Part shown: piece by piece, positions 17,709-26,600 of the stretch | Numbering within the stretch: the stretch's first letter is position 1 | Layout: each line of letters starts with the position of its first letter | Assembly (NCBI RefSeq): GCF_014645835.1 | Contig: NZ_BMMM01000004.1 | Location: 341,884 to 405,883, forward strand | Length of the DNA: 64,000 bases | From: Streptomyces albiflavescens | GTDB taxonomy: Bacteria; Actinomycetota; Actinomycetes; Streptomycetales; Streptomycetaceae | Reading direction: 5' to 3' | Notes under the pieces: generated by a model | Databases searched by the model: none | What the model was told of the DNA's origin: nothing | The model's input: the letters and a program-made list of their open reading frames with translations, nothing else | Made by a program: the position numbers and the translations under genes

Positions 17709-18941
17709 ATGCGCAGCTACTCCGACCTCTTCCGCACGCGGGAGTTCACCCCGCTGTTCCTGTCCTCCTGCTTCAAGACCGCGGCCTCGACGGTGAGCGG
17801 TCTGGCCCTCGCCACCCTGGTGTATCGGGCGACGGACTCGCCCCTGCTCTCCGCGCTGAGCATGTTCGGACCGTCGCTGGCGCAGGTCGTGGGCGCGACG
17901 ACGCTGCTCTCCGCGGCGGACCGGCTGCCGCCGCGGGCGACGGTGACGGGCATCGCGCTCGCCTTCGCGCTCGGTACGGCGGCGATGGCGACCCCCGGCC
18001 TTCCGATCTGGACGATCTTCGTCCTGCTCCTGCTCCTCGGCCTGGTCCAGTCGTTCGGCGGCGGCGTCCTGTGGGGCCTGCTGAACGAGATCCTCGCCAA
18101 GGAGGGCTATCTGCTGGGCCGTTCGGTGTTCAACATGATGAGCGGCGTCGCGCAGATCACGGGATACGCGACCGGTGGCGTCCTGGTGGCGCTGCTGTCC
18201 CCGCGGGTCACGCTGCTCCTGGCGGCGGCCCTGTATCTGGCGTCGGCCCTGACCGCCCGCCTGGGCCTGACCCGCCGCGCCCCGCGCGCCGCCGGCCGCC
18301 CGTCCGTCGCGGAGACCTGGCGCACGAACGCGCGCCTGTGGTCCTCGCCCGAGCGCCGCACCCTCTACCTCCTGCTCTGGATCCCCAACGGCCTGATCGT
18401 CGGCTGCGAGTCGCTGTACGTGTCGTACGCGCCGAGCCGGGCGGGCGCGCTGTTCGCCTTCGCCGCGTTCGGGATGTTCGTGGGGGACGTGACGACGGGC
18501 CGCTTCCTGCCGCCCCGGGTGCGCGCCCGCCTGGGCATCCCGTTCCTGCTGCTCCTCGCGACGCCGTATCTGCTGTTCGCGCTCCGGCCGGGGGTCGGCC
18601 TGGCGGCGGCCGCGGTGGCCGTGGCCTCCATCGGCTTCGGCGCGAGCCTGATCCAGCAGGAACGGCTGGTGTCCCTGATCCCGGACGAACTGAGCGGCCA
18701 CGCCCTGGGGTTGCACACCGCGGGCATGCTGACCATGCAGGGCGTGAGCGCGGCGCTGGCGGGCGGCGTCGCCCAACTCACCTCGCCCGGCACGGGGATG
18801 ACGGTCATGGCCGTCGCCTCGATCGCCGTGACCCTGACGCTGGCGCCGTCGCTCCTCCGCGGCCGTACCGCGTCCCGGGATCGCCAACACCCGGAGGTGT
18901 CCGCGCCAAAAGAAAGGCAATCCGGGGTGAACTCTCCCTGA
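17709..18941 (+). CDS. Major facilitator superfamily transporter
   Basis: 410 residues with about eleven or twelve hydrophobic helices, beginning with the short cytoplasmic segment [20 protein letters not shown] typical of drug-efflux MFS proteins. The substrate is unknown. Divergent transcription from an ArsR-like regulator suggests drug or metabolite efflux under repression. Confidence 0.87.
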   Translation: MRSYSDLFRTREFTPLFLSSCFKTAASTVSGLALATLVYRATDSPLLSALSMFGPSLAQVVGATTLLSAADRLPPRATVTGIALAFALGTAAMATPGLPIWTIFVLLLLLGLVQSFGGGVLWGLLNEILAKEGYLLGRSVFNMMSGVAQITGYATGGVLVALLSPRVTLLLAAALYLASALTARLGLTRRAPRAAGRPSVAETWRTNARLWSSPERRTLYLLLWIPNGLIVGCESLYVSYAPSRAGALFAFAAFGMFVGDVTTGRFLPPRVRARLGIPFLLLLATPYLLFALRPGVGLAAAAVAVASIGFGASLIQQERLVSLIPDELSGHALGLHTAGMLTMQGVSAALAGGVAQLTSPGTGMTVMAVASIAVTLTLAPSLLRGRTASRDRQHPEVSAPKERQSGVNSP

Positions 18942-19050
18942 ACTGACGAAAGTTGTATGGCGGCATCCACAACCACCCCACGGTCACCAGGGTCGAACGA
19001 AGTACCCGAACGCGCACATCGGCGCACAGAAACCCACGTGGGGGTCAGCA

Positions 19051-19947
19051 ATGTTCAGTCGTCGTACCACCGTGCCGCGTCGCCGTGGCGCCGCCCTTCC
19101 GAAGGCGCTGGCGCTCGCCGCCGCCACCGCCGCCGTGTCCGCGGCGGTCGCCGCCCCGACGGCGCAGGCCGCGACCGCCAAGAGCGCGACGGCGGTCGTC
19201 GAGGGCCAGAAGCTCTTCTACACGGCGGCCTCCGGCCAGACGAACAAGCTGACCGTCTCCTGGGCGCTCGGCGAGACCGACCCGGCATCCCAGCTCACCG
19301 ACTACATCTTCACCTTCGACGACACCGTCACGATCTCGCTCGGCGCGGGCTGTGTCCGTCCGGACGCCGCCGACAGGACCAAGGCGGTCTGCACGGTCGC
19401 TGAGCCCAACTTCGGGGCCTCCGACCTGGACTCCCTGATAGTCGACCTCGGCGACGGCGACGACAGCGCGACGGTCGACGCCGACAGCGGCGCGTACACC
19501 AGGATCTACGGCGGCACGGGCCGGGACACCCTGACCGGCCACGGCCGCGACGTCCTCTACGGCCAGGACGGCAATGACACCCTTTCCGGCGGCGGCGGAG
19601 CCTGGAGCGAGGGCGCGTTCGGCGGCGCGGGCAACGACACGCTCAAGGCCTGCGGCGACACCTGCCACGGCGGCGCGGGCAACGACACCCTGTACGGCGG
19701 GATCAGCGAGGACAACGCCGAGGGCCGCGACTACGGCAACTCCCTGTACGGCGACGACGGCAACGACAAGCTGTACGGCAACGCCGGCAGCGACCTCCTC
19801 CAGGGCGGCCGGGGCAACGACACCCTGTACGGCGGCACCGGAGACGACAAGCTGTACGGCAACAGCGGCGACGACCTTCTGCACGGGGGCGCCGGCAACG
19901 ACTACCTGTCCGGCGGCCCGGGCAGCGACAAGGTCCACCAGAACTGA
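19051..19947 (+). CDS. Secreted calcium-binding RTX-repeat protein
   Basis: 298 residues. The first 46 are a signal peptide (RR-rich start, hydrophobic [16 protein letters not shown], then AQA cleavage site). A beta-rich region follows, and from about residue 150 to the end there are about eleven nonapeptide repeats of the type GGxGNDTLYG, which wind into a calcium-filled beta-roll. No enzymatic domain is visible, so it is probably a surface or matrix protein. Two Cys pairs may form disulfides (CVRPD...CTVAE and CGDTC). Confidence 0.88.
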   Translation: MFSRRTTVPRRRGAALPKALALAAATAAVSAAVAAPTAQAATAKSATAVVEGQKLFYTAASGQTNKLTVSWALGETDPASQLTDYIFTFDDTVTISLGAGCVRPDAADRTKAVCTVAEPNFGASDLDSLIVDLGDGDDSATVDADSGAYTRIYGGTGRDTLTGHGRDVLYGQDGNDTLSGGGGAWSEGAFGGAGNDTLKACGDTCHGGAGNDTLYGGISEDNAEGRDYGNSLYGDDGNDKLYGNAGSDLLQGGRGNDTLYGGTGDDKLYGNSGDDLLHGGAGNDYLSGGPGSDKVHQN

Positions 19948-19985
19948 TCACCGAGGGCGTGGGCGGGCGCGAGGAGTGCCGGTCA

Positions 19986-20011
19986 GGTGCCGTGGGCGTG
20001 CCCACGGCACC
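19986..20011. terminator. Perfect hairpin after the RTX gene
   Basis: GGTGCCGTGGGC and GCCCACGGCACC form a 12-bp stem around GT, 38 bases past the RTX stop. It insulates the downstream CDPS promoter. Confidence 0.7.
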
Positions 20012-20025
20012 GCCCTGCCCCCCCG

Positions 20026-20055
20026 TTGACACTCTCCGTGTCCGAACGCTAACTT
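20026..20055 (+). promoter_or_regulatory. Sigma-70-like promoter of the CDPS-P450 operon
   Basis: TTGACA (20026-20031), an 18-base spacer and TAACTT (20050-20055) match the HrdB-type consensus, about 70 bases ahead of the CDPS start. Confidence 0.55.
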
Positions 20056-20124
20056 CACGGCGTCGTCGCCACACCAGGAGCACGAGGCTCCCTTGGGACT
20101 AGCGACGCGAAGGACACTCTCCAG

Positions 20125-20910
20125 TTGACGACTGCGACAGTTCCCGAGATCCAGCACGTCACTCCCAGGCCCGTCATTTCCGGCCTCTTCAGAGTTCAGC
20201 CGTACACACCCCACTGTCAGGTCATTCACGCCGCGGGCGACCACGCCGTGATCGGTGTCTCGCCGGGCAACAGCTACTTCTCGGCCCGCCGGATCAATGA
20301 CCTCGCCCGCTGGGGCATCGACCACTTCGACCGGGTCGACCTCGTCTATACCGACCTCCATGTCAGCGAGATGTACGAGGCGTTGGGCTACACCGCCGAC
20401 GACGCCCGGCGCAAGGCGGTGAAGAACCTGCGGGGCGTACGCGCCAAGGTGAACGCGGCAGTGGAGTCCTTCGGTGCCGGCGGCGGGGCGGGGGGTGGGA
20501 GGCTCGACGCCCACGCCATGTCGGACTTCACGGACAACCCGGCGTACCGACGGATCCACGACCACATCCGCCAACTCCTCGACACGGACGGGGAGTTCCG
20601 CGAGACCTGCGACGCCCTCGTGGACGCGTACCTCTCCTCGAAGGTCCTCGACGGACGGGAGGGCACCGAGCGCCTGCGTGAGGTGTGCCTGAAGTACGTC
20701 TGCGCGGAGGCGCCGCTGTTCCTGGACACCCCCGCCATCCTGGGCGTCCCGTCCTCCCTCAACTGCTACCACCAGCTCCTGCCGATGGCCGAGCTGCTGT
20801 ACGCGCGCGGCTCGGGCCTGCGGGCGTCCCGCAACCAGGGCCACGCGATCGTCACGCCCGCCGTCACGCCCGCCGTCACGCCGGAGGAAGGGGACGGCGA
20901 TGCTCGCTGA
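20125..20910 (+). CDS. Cyclodipeptide synthase, Rv2275-like (probable cyclo-Tyr-Tyr synthase)
   Basis: 261 residues from TTG 20125. Cyclodipeptide synthases hijack two aminoacyl-tRNAs to make a diketopiperazine. The nucleophile motif [10 protein letters not shown] puts the catalytic Ser at 46 and Asn at 49. [10 protein letters not shown] supplies Tyr191 and Glu195, and NCYHQ supplies Tyr215-His216. The spacing equals AlbC Tyr178/Glu182/Tyr202, and the Asn/Tyr/His set assigns it to the NYH subfamily. From memory it matches M. tuberculosis Rv2275 closely (for example [14 protein letters not shown] and [20 protein letters not shown]), so Tyr-tRNA is the likely substrate. It lacks the long Rv2275 N-terminus and has a Gly-rich insertion near 117. 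It overlaps the P450 start by 11 bases. Confidence 0.93.
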   Translation: MTTATVPEIQHVTPRPVISGLFRVQPYTPHCQVIHAAGDHAVIGVSPGNSYFSARRINDLARWGIDHFDRVDLVYTDLHVSEMYEALGYTADDARRKAVKNLRGVRAKVNAAVESFGAGGGAGGGRLDAHAMSDFTDNPAYRRIHDHIRQLLDTDGEFRETCDALVDAYLSSKVLDGREGTERLREVCLKYVCAEAPLFLDTPAILGVPSSLNCYHQLLPMAELLYARGSGLRASRNQGHAIVTPAVTPAVTPEEGDGDAR

Positions 20911-22087
20911 GAACCTGCTCGACTTCCCGTTCTCCTGGCGTGGAGACCAACTTCCCACCGAAGTCGAGGAGTTGCGCTCCTCGGCTCCGGTTCGGCGCGT
21001 GCGGACCATCGCGGGCGACGAGGCCTGGCTGGTCTCCTCGTACGACCTGTGCAAGCAGGTCCTGGAGGACAGCCGCTTCAGCCTGAAGGACACCTCGGCC
21101 CCCGGCGTGCCGCGCCAGTACGCCCTGACGATCCCGCCCGAGGTCGTCAACAACATGGGCAACATCACCGGGGCCGGGCTGCGCAAGGCCGTCCTCAAGG
21201 CGCTCAACCCGAAGAGCGAGGGCCTGGCGGACTGGATGCGCTCGTACGCCGCCGAGCTCGTCGACGGGCTGCTGGCCGAGGGCGCTCCCGCGGACCTGCG
21301 CGGCGGCTTCGCCGATCCGTACTCGGCGGCGATGCACTGTCAGATCCTGGGCATCCCGCAGGCGGACGCGCCCCGGCTGATGCGCAGCCTGGACATCGCG
21401 TTCATGAACTCGGCCTGCCCGATCACCGGCGCGAAGCTGAACTGGGACCGCGACATCGCGTACATGACCGCCCGCCTGGACGACCCGGCGACGACCGGTC
21501 TCATGTCCGAGCTGGCGGCCCTGCGCGACGACCCGGAGTACGCCCACCTGACCGACGAGATGCTCGCGACGGTGGGGGTGACGATGTTCGGCGCCGGCGT
21601 GATCTCCACGTCCGGCTTCCTGACGATGGCGATCGTCTCACTGCTGCAACGCCCGGAGCTGCGGAAGGAGTTGCTCGCCCACCCGGACCGGATTCCGGCC
21701 GCCGTGGACGAACTCCTCCGCATCAACCTCTCCATCGGTGACGGACTGCCGCGCCTCGCCCTGGAGGATGTGCGTCTGGGGGACGTGGAGGTCACGGCGG
21801 GCGAGCTCGTCCTGGTCCTCGTCGAGGGTGCCAACTTCGACCCCGAGGAGTTCCCCGACCCGCACCGGGTCGACCTCACCCGGGAGAACAACACCGCCCA
21901 CCTCTCCTTCGGCGGCGGCCGGCACTACTGCCCCGCCACGGCCCTCGGCAAGAAGCACGCCGAGATCGCCCTGGAGACGCTGCTCGACCGCATGCCGGAG
22001 CTCCAACTGGCCGTCCCCATCATGCAATTGGTGTGGCGGACGGGTTTCATGAAGCGCCTTCCCGAGCGTCTGCCGGTGATGTGGTGA
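20900..22087 (+). CDS. Cytochrome P450, CYP121-like (probable mycocyclosin-type C-C coupling)
   Basis: 395 residues, one fewer than CYP121A1. The heme loop [14 protein letters not shown] puts the Cys ligand at 344 (345 in CYP121). Many segments agree with my recollection of CYP121: [59 protein letters not shown] and LVWRT near the C-terminus. CYP121 joins the two tyrosine rings of cyclo-Tyr-Tyr to give mycocyclosin; the residues lining its substrate pocket (Phe168, Trp182 and Arg386 equivalents) appear kept. Translational overlap with the CDPS gene supports a shared pathway. No ferredoxin is encoded next to it. Product identity is inference. Confidence 0.92.
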   Translation: MLAENLLDFPFSWRGDQLPTEVEELRSSAPVRRVRTIAGDEAWLVSSYDLCKQVLEDSRFSLKDTSAPGVPRQYALTIPPEVVNNMGNITGAGLRKAVLKALNPKSEGLADWMRSYAAELVDGLLAEGAPADLRGGFADPYSAAMHCQILGIPQADAPRLMRSLDIAFMNSACPITGAKLNWDRDIAYMTARLDDPATTGLMSELAALRDDPEYAHLTDEMLATVGVTMFGAGVISTSGFLTMAIVSLLQRPELRKELLAHPDRIPAAVDELLRINLSIGDGLPRLALEDVRLGDVEVTAGELVLVLVEGANFDPEEFPDPHRVDLTRENNTAHLSFGGGRHYCPATALGKKHAEIALETLLDRMPELQLAVPIMQLVWRTGFMKRLPERLPVMW

Positions 22088-22097
22088 GCGGCGCGGG

Positions 22098-22155
22098 GAC
22101 GACTGTGGGTACGTCCGTCATGAGGTGACGACTGTGGGTACGTCTGTCCTGCGGT
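22098..22155. repeat. Two 29-bp tandem repeats after the P450 gene
   Basis: GACGACTGTGGGTACGTC starts both units (22098 and 22127); 26 of 29 positions agree. Confidence 0.75.
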
Positions 22156-22168
22156 GAGGTCGCGTGAT

Positions 22169-22203
22169 GGGCCGGGAGCCCGCTGTGCCGAGGCTCCCGG
22201 CCC
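22169..22203. terminator. Terminator of the CDPS-P450 operon
   Basis: GGGCCGGGAGCC and GGCTCCCGGCCC form a perfect 12-bp stem around an 11-base loop, 81 bases past the P450 stop. Confidence 0.75.
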
Positions 22204-22404
22204 GTGCAGCCGGAAGATGGGCGCGTGTTGGTCCGATGCCCTACGGCGTGTGCACATAAGGTCGTTCTCGTGCCCAAGAGGCAACTCCGCGACCCGTGGT
22301 GGCTGTGCGATCCATGCCTCGCAAGTCCCGGAACAGCGCCCGGCCCAGCATGCGTCCAGGCCGGGCGCCGTGGTCATCCGTCGTTGGAATGTTTTGCAGT
22401 ATGA
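22204..22404 (+). CDS. Possible small zinc-ribbon protein
   Basis: A 66-residue frame with GTG start reads RVLVRCPTACAHKVVLVPK then WWLCDPCLASPGT: two Cys pairs spaced like a zinc ribbon. The tail past residue 45 is compositionally poor and overlaps the convergent DUF2637 gene. No good ribosome site is present. It may be a remnant or spurious. Confidence 0.3.
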   Translation: MQPEDGRVLVRCPTACAHKVVLVPKRQLRDPWWLCDPCLASPGTAPGPACVQAGRRGHPSLECFAV

Positions 22405-23102
22405 GTGGCATGGCGAGGGCCGCTCGGGGACGACATCTGCCCGACGAGCTCCCGGAAGCAGACCAGGGCGGTAATAGGCGGAATTCCGACGATCACCATG
22501 GCGAGTGCGGAGTGCGGAGAATGGCCTACGCACAGGACCACAGCCGTTCCGGAAGAGAGCAGCATAACGGTCCACGACCGGCGGGCGGAGCGGCGTAGAA
22601 CGGATGCCCGCAGGATGGATAGACCAGCCAAAAGCCATGGTCCATATACGGTCAGCGGCCACCATCGCGCCAGGTTGCGCGGCTCCACCAACAAAGCGAT
22701 GGCACGTAGTTGGTTGTATGAATACGAGATGGACCAGCCCAGCATGGTCACAGAGCAGGCGATGATCAGGGCCACCAGAATCGCGGCAGGGATGGCCTTG
22801 CGCTGCTTGTCGAGGAAGCCGACGCCTGGCCGTGACCGCCGTCGGTCGACCCGGTGGCGCGTAGGGCCATAGTCGTCGGCCAGGGTGGAGGAGGGGTCCA
22901 TGGCGGTCGCCGCGCCGAGCATCTCGGCCAGCTCTTCGGCCGGATCCCACTCGCTCGCCGAGACCGTCGGCTGGGGGATGTGCAGGATTCGATCCGACTC
23001 GAACATCTCCTGGTCATAGGGGTGTTGGCCTGACCACGGCTGGTCGGCCAGCAGGCCGAACTGCATGTCGTGCAGACCCGGTTCGTTCTGACTCCTGTTC
23101 AT
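22374..23102 (-). CDS. DUF2637-like membrane protein
   Basis: 242 residues: a polar N-terminus of about 105 residues, then four hydrophobic helices (AAILVALIIACSVTMLGWSI, ARWWPLTVYGPWLLAGLSI, TVMLLSSGTAVVLC and LAMVIVGIPPITALVCF) and a basic tail. This four-helix layout is that of DUF2637/Spd-like proteins found on actinomycete conjugative elements and in developmental loci. Its start overlaps the stop of the upstream small gene (ATGA), so the two are coupled. Base composition is lower in GC than the flanks, suggesting transfer. Confidence 0.7.
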   Translation of the reverse strand: MNRSQNEPGLHDMQFGLLADQPWSGQHPYDQEMFESDRILHIPQPTVSASEWDPAEELAEMLGAATAMDPSSTLADDYGPTRHRVDRRRSRPGVGFLDKQRKAIPAAILVALIIACSVTMLGWSISYSYNQLRAIALLVEPRNLARWWPLTVYGPWLLAGLSILRASVLRRSARRSWTVMLLSSGTAVVLCVGHSPHSALAMVIVGIPPITALVCFRELVGQMSSPSGPRHATHTAKHSNDG

Positions 23103-23359
23103 GTCCGGCTCCCCCGCAGCCTGGTTCGGAGCGATCCGTCCAGGGCTTGAGTCTTGGGGCCATCGGCGGCCGCGCTGGTGATGCCAATTCCTTCGATGGA
23201 GGCCTGCAGGTACTCATTCTCCATTCGGCTGATTGTCTTGAGGAAGTCCTCAAGCAGGTCCGAACAGTGGCTGAAGTGTGCCTGCTCTTCAGGGTCTTCA
23301 CGGCGGCGGAGGGTCGAACGAACCTCACCTGGAGACCTTTCCTTCCACGTCACGACCAC
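23099..23359 (-). CDS. Small acidic helical protein of unknown function
   Basis: 86 residues, largely helical and charged (REDPEEQAHFSHCSDLLEDF). There is no known domain that I recognise. It overlaps the DUF2637 gene by 4 nt (ATGA) and must be in its operon, so it is probably a soluble partner of that membrane protein. The ribosome site is weak. A second in-frame GTG at 23353 is also possible. Confidence 0.55.
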   Translation of the reverse strand: MVVTWKERSPGEVRSTLRRREDPEEQAHFSHCSDLLEDFLKTISRMENEYLQASIEGIGITSAAADGPKTQALDGSLRTRLRGSRT

Positions 23360-23874
23360 CTAACTGGTGTAACCGGCGGTGAGGTAACGGGCATTCAGGG
23401 TAATTCTTTTACCGATGGCGGTCGATCGCTGTGGATATTGGATTGCACTACAAAGGTGATGAATGTCTGAAGATGGATTCTTGCAGCCTTGTCGAATATT
23501 GCATGATTGGCCGGGCCTTTTCCATCCTATAAGTCGTTTATGGCTTTGCTGATTGGCGGGTGACGTGTAGGACTGCTGGTAGGCCGATTCGGCCGACGGG
23601 GTGCGGCTTGGGCAGCCGGCGGCCCCCGGGGGGTGGGCTGGGCGGCCTCCGGGCAGAGCCGTGCCGGTCGTGAGACCCGATCCGCACGCTTCCGTTACGA
23701 CAGACACCCTTGACAGCGTGCGTACTGTTTCGCGACGTTTGATCCCCGCTGGACAGTTCGAGTCTCGGTCGGCGACCGTGGAACGAGCGCGTACACGGCG
23801 TGGTTCAGGGGATAGCCAAAGAAGTGGCAGGACGCGGCCAGCGCGTCAGGGGGAACTGGGGGGAGCGGTCGCCC
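23360..23874. other. 515-base intergenic region between divergent operons
   Basis: No convincing gene. Positions about 23440-23550 are clearly less GC-rich than the surroundings and probably hold the leftward promoter of the two-gene DUF2637 operon. The right half is GC-rich and leads to the mini-ORF at 23875. Confidence 0.5.
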
Positions 23875-23976
23875 ATGCGATCCATTCGATCCATGAACAA
23901 TGATCCACGCGCCTTAGAGGCCTGCGCCGTGACCAGTACGTTCCTCGCGGAGCCTGCGGAAGGGCGGTTGATCTGA
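23875..23976 (+). CDS. Possible 33-codon leader ORF with a TTA codon
   Basis: ATG 23875 follows a GGGGGGAG site and the frame ends TGA one base before the GNAT start (TGA-G-GTG). Codon 14 is TTA (23914-23916), the bldA tRNA codon. The peptide begins MRSIRSMNNDPRALEAC. It may couple translation of the next gene to bldA, or be spurious. Confidence 0.35.
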   Translation: MRSIRSMNNDPRALEACAVTSTFLAEPAEGRLI

Positions 23977-23977
23977 G

Positions 23978-25096
23978 GTGGACATCACGATCCACAGACC
24001 CGAGGAGCTGAGTACTCCGCTTCGCCGGGCGTGGCACCGGGCGATGGACGAGTCGCCCGACTACGCCAACCCCTTCCTGGCACCGGAGTTCGCGGCCGGG
24101 GTCGGCAGATACCGCGGTGGGGCGCGGGTGGCGGTCCTGCACGAGGGGGGAGAGCCCGTGGGCTTCTTCCCGTACGAGCGCAACGCCTTCGGCGTCGGCC
24201 GGGCCATCGGGCTCGGCCTGTCCGACTGCCAGGCCCTCGTGCACCGCCCCGGAGTCACCTGGGACACCCAGGAACTGCTGCGGGCCTGCGGGCTGTCCGT
24301 CTTCGAGTTCGACCATCTCGTAGAGGAGCAGAAGCCCTTCGGCAGATACGCCACGGGAACCTTCGCCTCACCGGTCATCGACCTGAAGGACGGCGGCCAC
24401 GGCAGCTATGCGGAGTGGCTGCGCGGCGCCTACCCGGGGCTGGCCAAGACGACGCTGAAGAAGGAACGCCGGCTGGGGCGCGACCTGGGCGAGATGCGGT
24501 TCGTCTACGACGAGCGCGACCCGCGTGTGCTGCGCACGCTCATGCGGTGGAAGTCCGCCCAGTACCGAAGAACGGGCCGCATGGACCGGTTCGCGCGGCC
24601 CTGGATAGTGGACCTGGTGGACCATCTGTTCGACGTCCGCGAGGAGCACTTCACCGGTGTGCTCTCCGTCGTGTACGCCGGCGACCGGCCGGTGGCCGCG
24701 CACTTCGGACCGACGTCGCGCACGGCGTTCGCGGCCTGGTTCACCGCGTACGACCCCGAACTGCGCTACTACTCGCCCGGGCTGATCATGCACCTGCGGA
24801 TGGCCGAGGCCGCGGGCCGGGACGGCGTACGGCTCATGGATCTGGGGCGCGGCGACAAGGAGTGGAAGGACTGGCTCAAGACCCGCGAACTGCGCGTGGG
24901 CGAAGGGTTCGCGATCCGCCCCCACCCGGTGGCGGCGGCGCACCGGCTCTGGCGGAGGCCGGTACGCGGCCTGCGGAACACGGTCCTCGCCCACCCCAGG
25001 CTGCGCGACCCGGCCGACCGGCTGCTGAAGACGGTCGGCACGCTCCGCACGTCGGGCCGGACGGGCTCCGGCGGAGCGCGGCCGCGTGCACGCTGA
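23978..25096 (+). CDS. GNAT acetyltransferase, CelD/FemAB-like (Acetyltransf_6)
   Basis: 372 residues. The N-terminal half (FLAPEFAAGVGRYRGGARVAVL... GGEPVGFFPYER) and C-terminal half (VLSVVYAGDRPVAAHFGPTSR, then YSPGLIMHLRMAEAAGRDGVRLMDLGRGDKEWK in pieces) are two GNAT-like lobes as in BcsL/CelD and FemAB enzymes. These transfer acyl groups to polysaccharide, peptidoglycan or other surface substrates. It is cytosolic with no signal peptide. GTG 23978 has no close ribosome site of its own, which suits coupling to the small ORF that ends one base upstream. Confidence 0.8.
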   Translation: MDITIHRPEELSTPLRRAWHRAMDESPDYANPFLAPEFAAGVGRYRGGARVAVLHEGGEPVGFFPYERNAFGVGRAIGLGLSDCQALVHRPGVTWDTQELLRACGLSVFEFDHLVEEQKPFGRYATGTFASPVIDLKDGGHGSYAEWLRGAYPGLAKTTLKKERRLGRDLGEMRFVYDERDPRVLRTLMRWKSAQYRRTGRMDRFARPWIVDLVDHLFDVREEHFTGVLSVVYAGDRPVAAHFGPTSRTAFAAWFTAYDPELRYYSPGLIMHLRMAEAAGRDGVRLMDLGRGDKEWKDWLKTRELRVGEGFAIRPHPVAAAHRLWRRPVRGLRNTVLAHPRLRDPADRLLKTVGTLRTSGRTGSGGARPRAR

Positions 25097-25416
25097 CCAC
25101 CAGGTCGGGAACTGGGCGCTTACGACGAGGAGTTGGAGCTCCGCCTGCTCGCTCGCGTACGCGTACGCGTAGGCGATGGGCGCGCCGGTGGACGGGCGGC
25201 CGGTCGGGACGTGCGAGGACGTGTCGGGAAGGCGGCGGCGTTCACGCGTTCCAGCACGACGGGTGTCCGTCGCGGACCGGCTTGGCTGACCTGGTGTCTG
25301 CCGTCTGCCGTCTGCCGTCTGGTGTCTGGCGTCTGCTGTCTGGTGTCTGCCGTCTGGCGTGTGCCGCTTGTCGCGTGCGTCTGCCGGCCCGCTCCGGCCC
25401 GCTCCGGACCTTCCGC
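25097..25416. other. 320-base gene-free stretch with simple repeats
   Basis: Contains a CGTACG alternating run near 25155 and a 7-bp tandem array (GTCTGCC-like) at about 25294-25364. No gene seen. Confidence 0.6.
25294..25364. repeat. Heptamer tandem repeat array
   Basis: About ten imperfect copies of GTCTGCC/GTCTGGC in direct tandem. It lies between convergent genes. Confidence 0.75.
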
Positions 25417-26241
25417 TCAACCCTGCGCCAGCTCCGCCACCGGCTGCCACTTCTCCCACGTCGCCAGACGCTGCTCGTAGTCGGCCTTGGCGATACCCAG
25501 CGGTGCCGAACCGAGGAAGCAGCGCAGCGGCGGCTCGTCGGCATCCACGATCTCCAGCACGGCCGCGGCGGACGCGTGCGGGTCGCCGGGGGTGCCGACG
25601 CGCCGGCGGCGCTGCTCCTGCACCTGCTCGTGGAACTCGGCGTACGCCGGCAACTGTTCGGACGTGCGCGACGAGGAGCCGGCCCAGTCGGTGGCGAACC
25701 CACCGGGCTCGATCAGCGTGACCTTGACGCCGAACTGCGCCACCTCCTGGGCCAGCGACTGGCTGATCCCCTCGAGCGCCCACTTCGACGCGTGGTAGAT
25801 GCCGACCAGCGGGAACGCGCTGATCCCGCCGATGGAAGAGACCTGCAGAATGTGGCCGCTGCCCTGCTCGCGCAGAAACGGCAGTGCCGCCTGGGTGATC
25901 CACAGCGCGCCGAACAGATTGGTCTCCAGCTGTGCGCGGGCCTCCGCCTCGGTGATCTCCTCAACCATCCCGAAGTGGCCGTAGCCGGCGTTGTTCACCA
26001 CCACGTCGAGGCGCCCGAACCGCTCGTGCGCCTGCCGCACGGCGGCGAAGTCGGCATCGCGGTCCGTGACGTCGAGTTGGATGGGCAGGAGCCGCTCTCC
26101 GTACGTCGCGCCAAGATCGTCCAACGTGGACAGATCGCGCGCCGTCGCGGCCACGGAGTCGCCACGTTCCAGCGCCGCGATCGCCCACTCCCGCCCGAAG
26201 CCGCGCGAGGCACCGGTGATGAACCAGATCTTCTGTGTCAT
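25417..26241 (-). CDS. Short-chain dehydrogenase/reductase (SDR)
   Basis: 274 residues. Cofactor motif FITGASRGFGREWA near residue 8, NNAGYG, catalytic Ser in LQVSSIGG and YHASK dyad are all present; the C-terminal substrate region is of the extended-tail classical type. It probably reduces or oxidises a small alcohol or ketone with NADP(H) (no Asp after beta-2). ATG 26241 has GAGGAG upstream. A 14-bp palindrome about 75 bases upstream is a likely operator. Confidence 0.88.
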   Translation of the reverse strand: MTQKIWFITGASRGFGREWAIAALERGDSVAATARDLSTLDDLGATYGERLLPIQLDVTDRDADFAAVRQAHERFGRLDVVVNNAGYGHFGMVEEITEAEARAQLETNLFGALWITQAALPFLREQGSGHILQVSSIGGISAFPLVGIYHASKWALEGISQSLAQEVAQFGVKVTLIEPGGFATDWAGSSSRTSEQLPAYAEFHEQVQEQRRRRVGTPGDPHASAAAVLEIVDADEPPLRCFLGSAPLGIAKADYEQRLATWEKWQPVAELAQG

Positions 26242-26313
26242 GGCGTGCTCCTCATGAAACTCGTCGCCTGCTCCGTCGTGACGTCGCGGCGCTTCTGTCA
26301 CCAGCGAACACCT

Positions 26314-26327
26314 TGGAGTGCACTCCA
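26314..26327. promoter_or_regulatory. Perfect palindrome upstream of the SDR gene
   Basis: TGGAGTGCACTCCA is a perfect 14-bp palindrome of the type bound by MerR-family regulators in promoter spacers of stress-induced reductases. No regulator is adjacent. Confidence 0.5.
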
Positions 26328-26445
26328 GCGCAACTCCGGCGCTCCAGCGCTCCGGCGAAACTCCTGCGCTCCTGCGCTCCGGGGCTCCTGCGCTCCGGGG
26401 CGAGGCCCGCCCGACTCCGGAAGGCACCAGAGCTCGCCTCGCTGT

Positions 26446-26577
26446 GCGGTCGAGCACGTCTTTGCGCGGATGAAGAGCTGGAAGATCCTCCGCGACTGCC
26501 GCCTGAAAGCCGACGGCGTCCACCACGCCATGCTCGGTATCGCCCGCCTCCACAACCTTGCCCTCGGCAGCGGCTGA
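26446..26577 (+). pseudogene. C-terminal scrap of an IS5-type DDE transposase
   Basis: The frame reads AVEHVFARMKSWKILRDCRL followed by GVHHAMLGIARLHNLAL and a stop. This is the standard end of IS5-family transposases, including the catalytic Glu region. Nothing upstream of it matches a transposase, so only the last 43 codons remain. Confidence 0.8.
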
Positions 26578-26600
26578 GCATGTCCATAACATGCTCTCTC

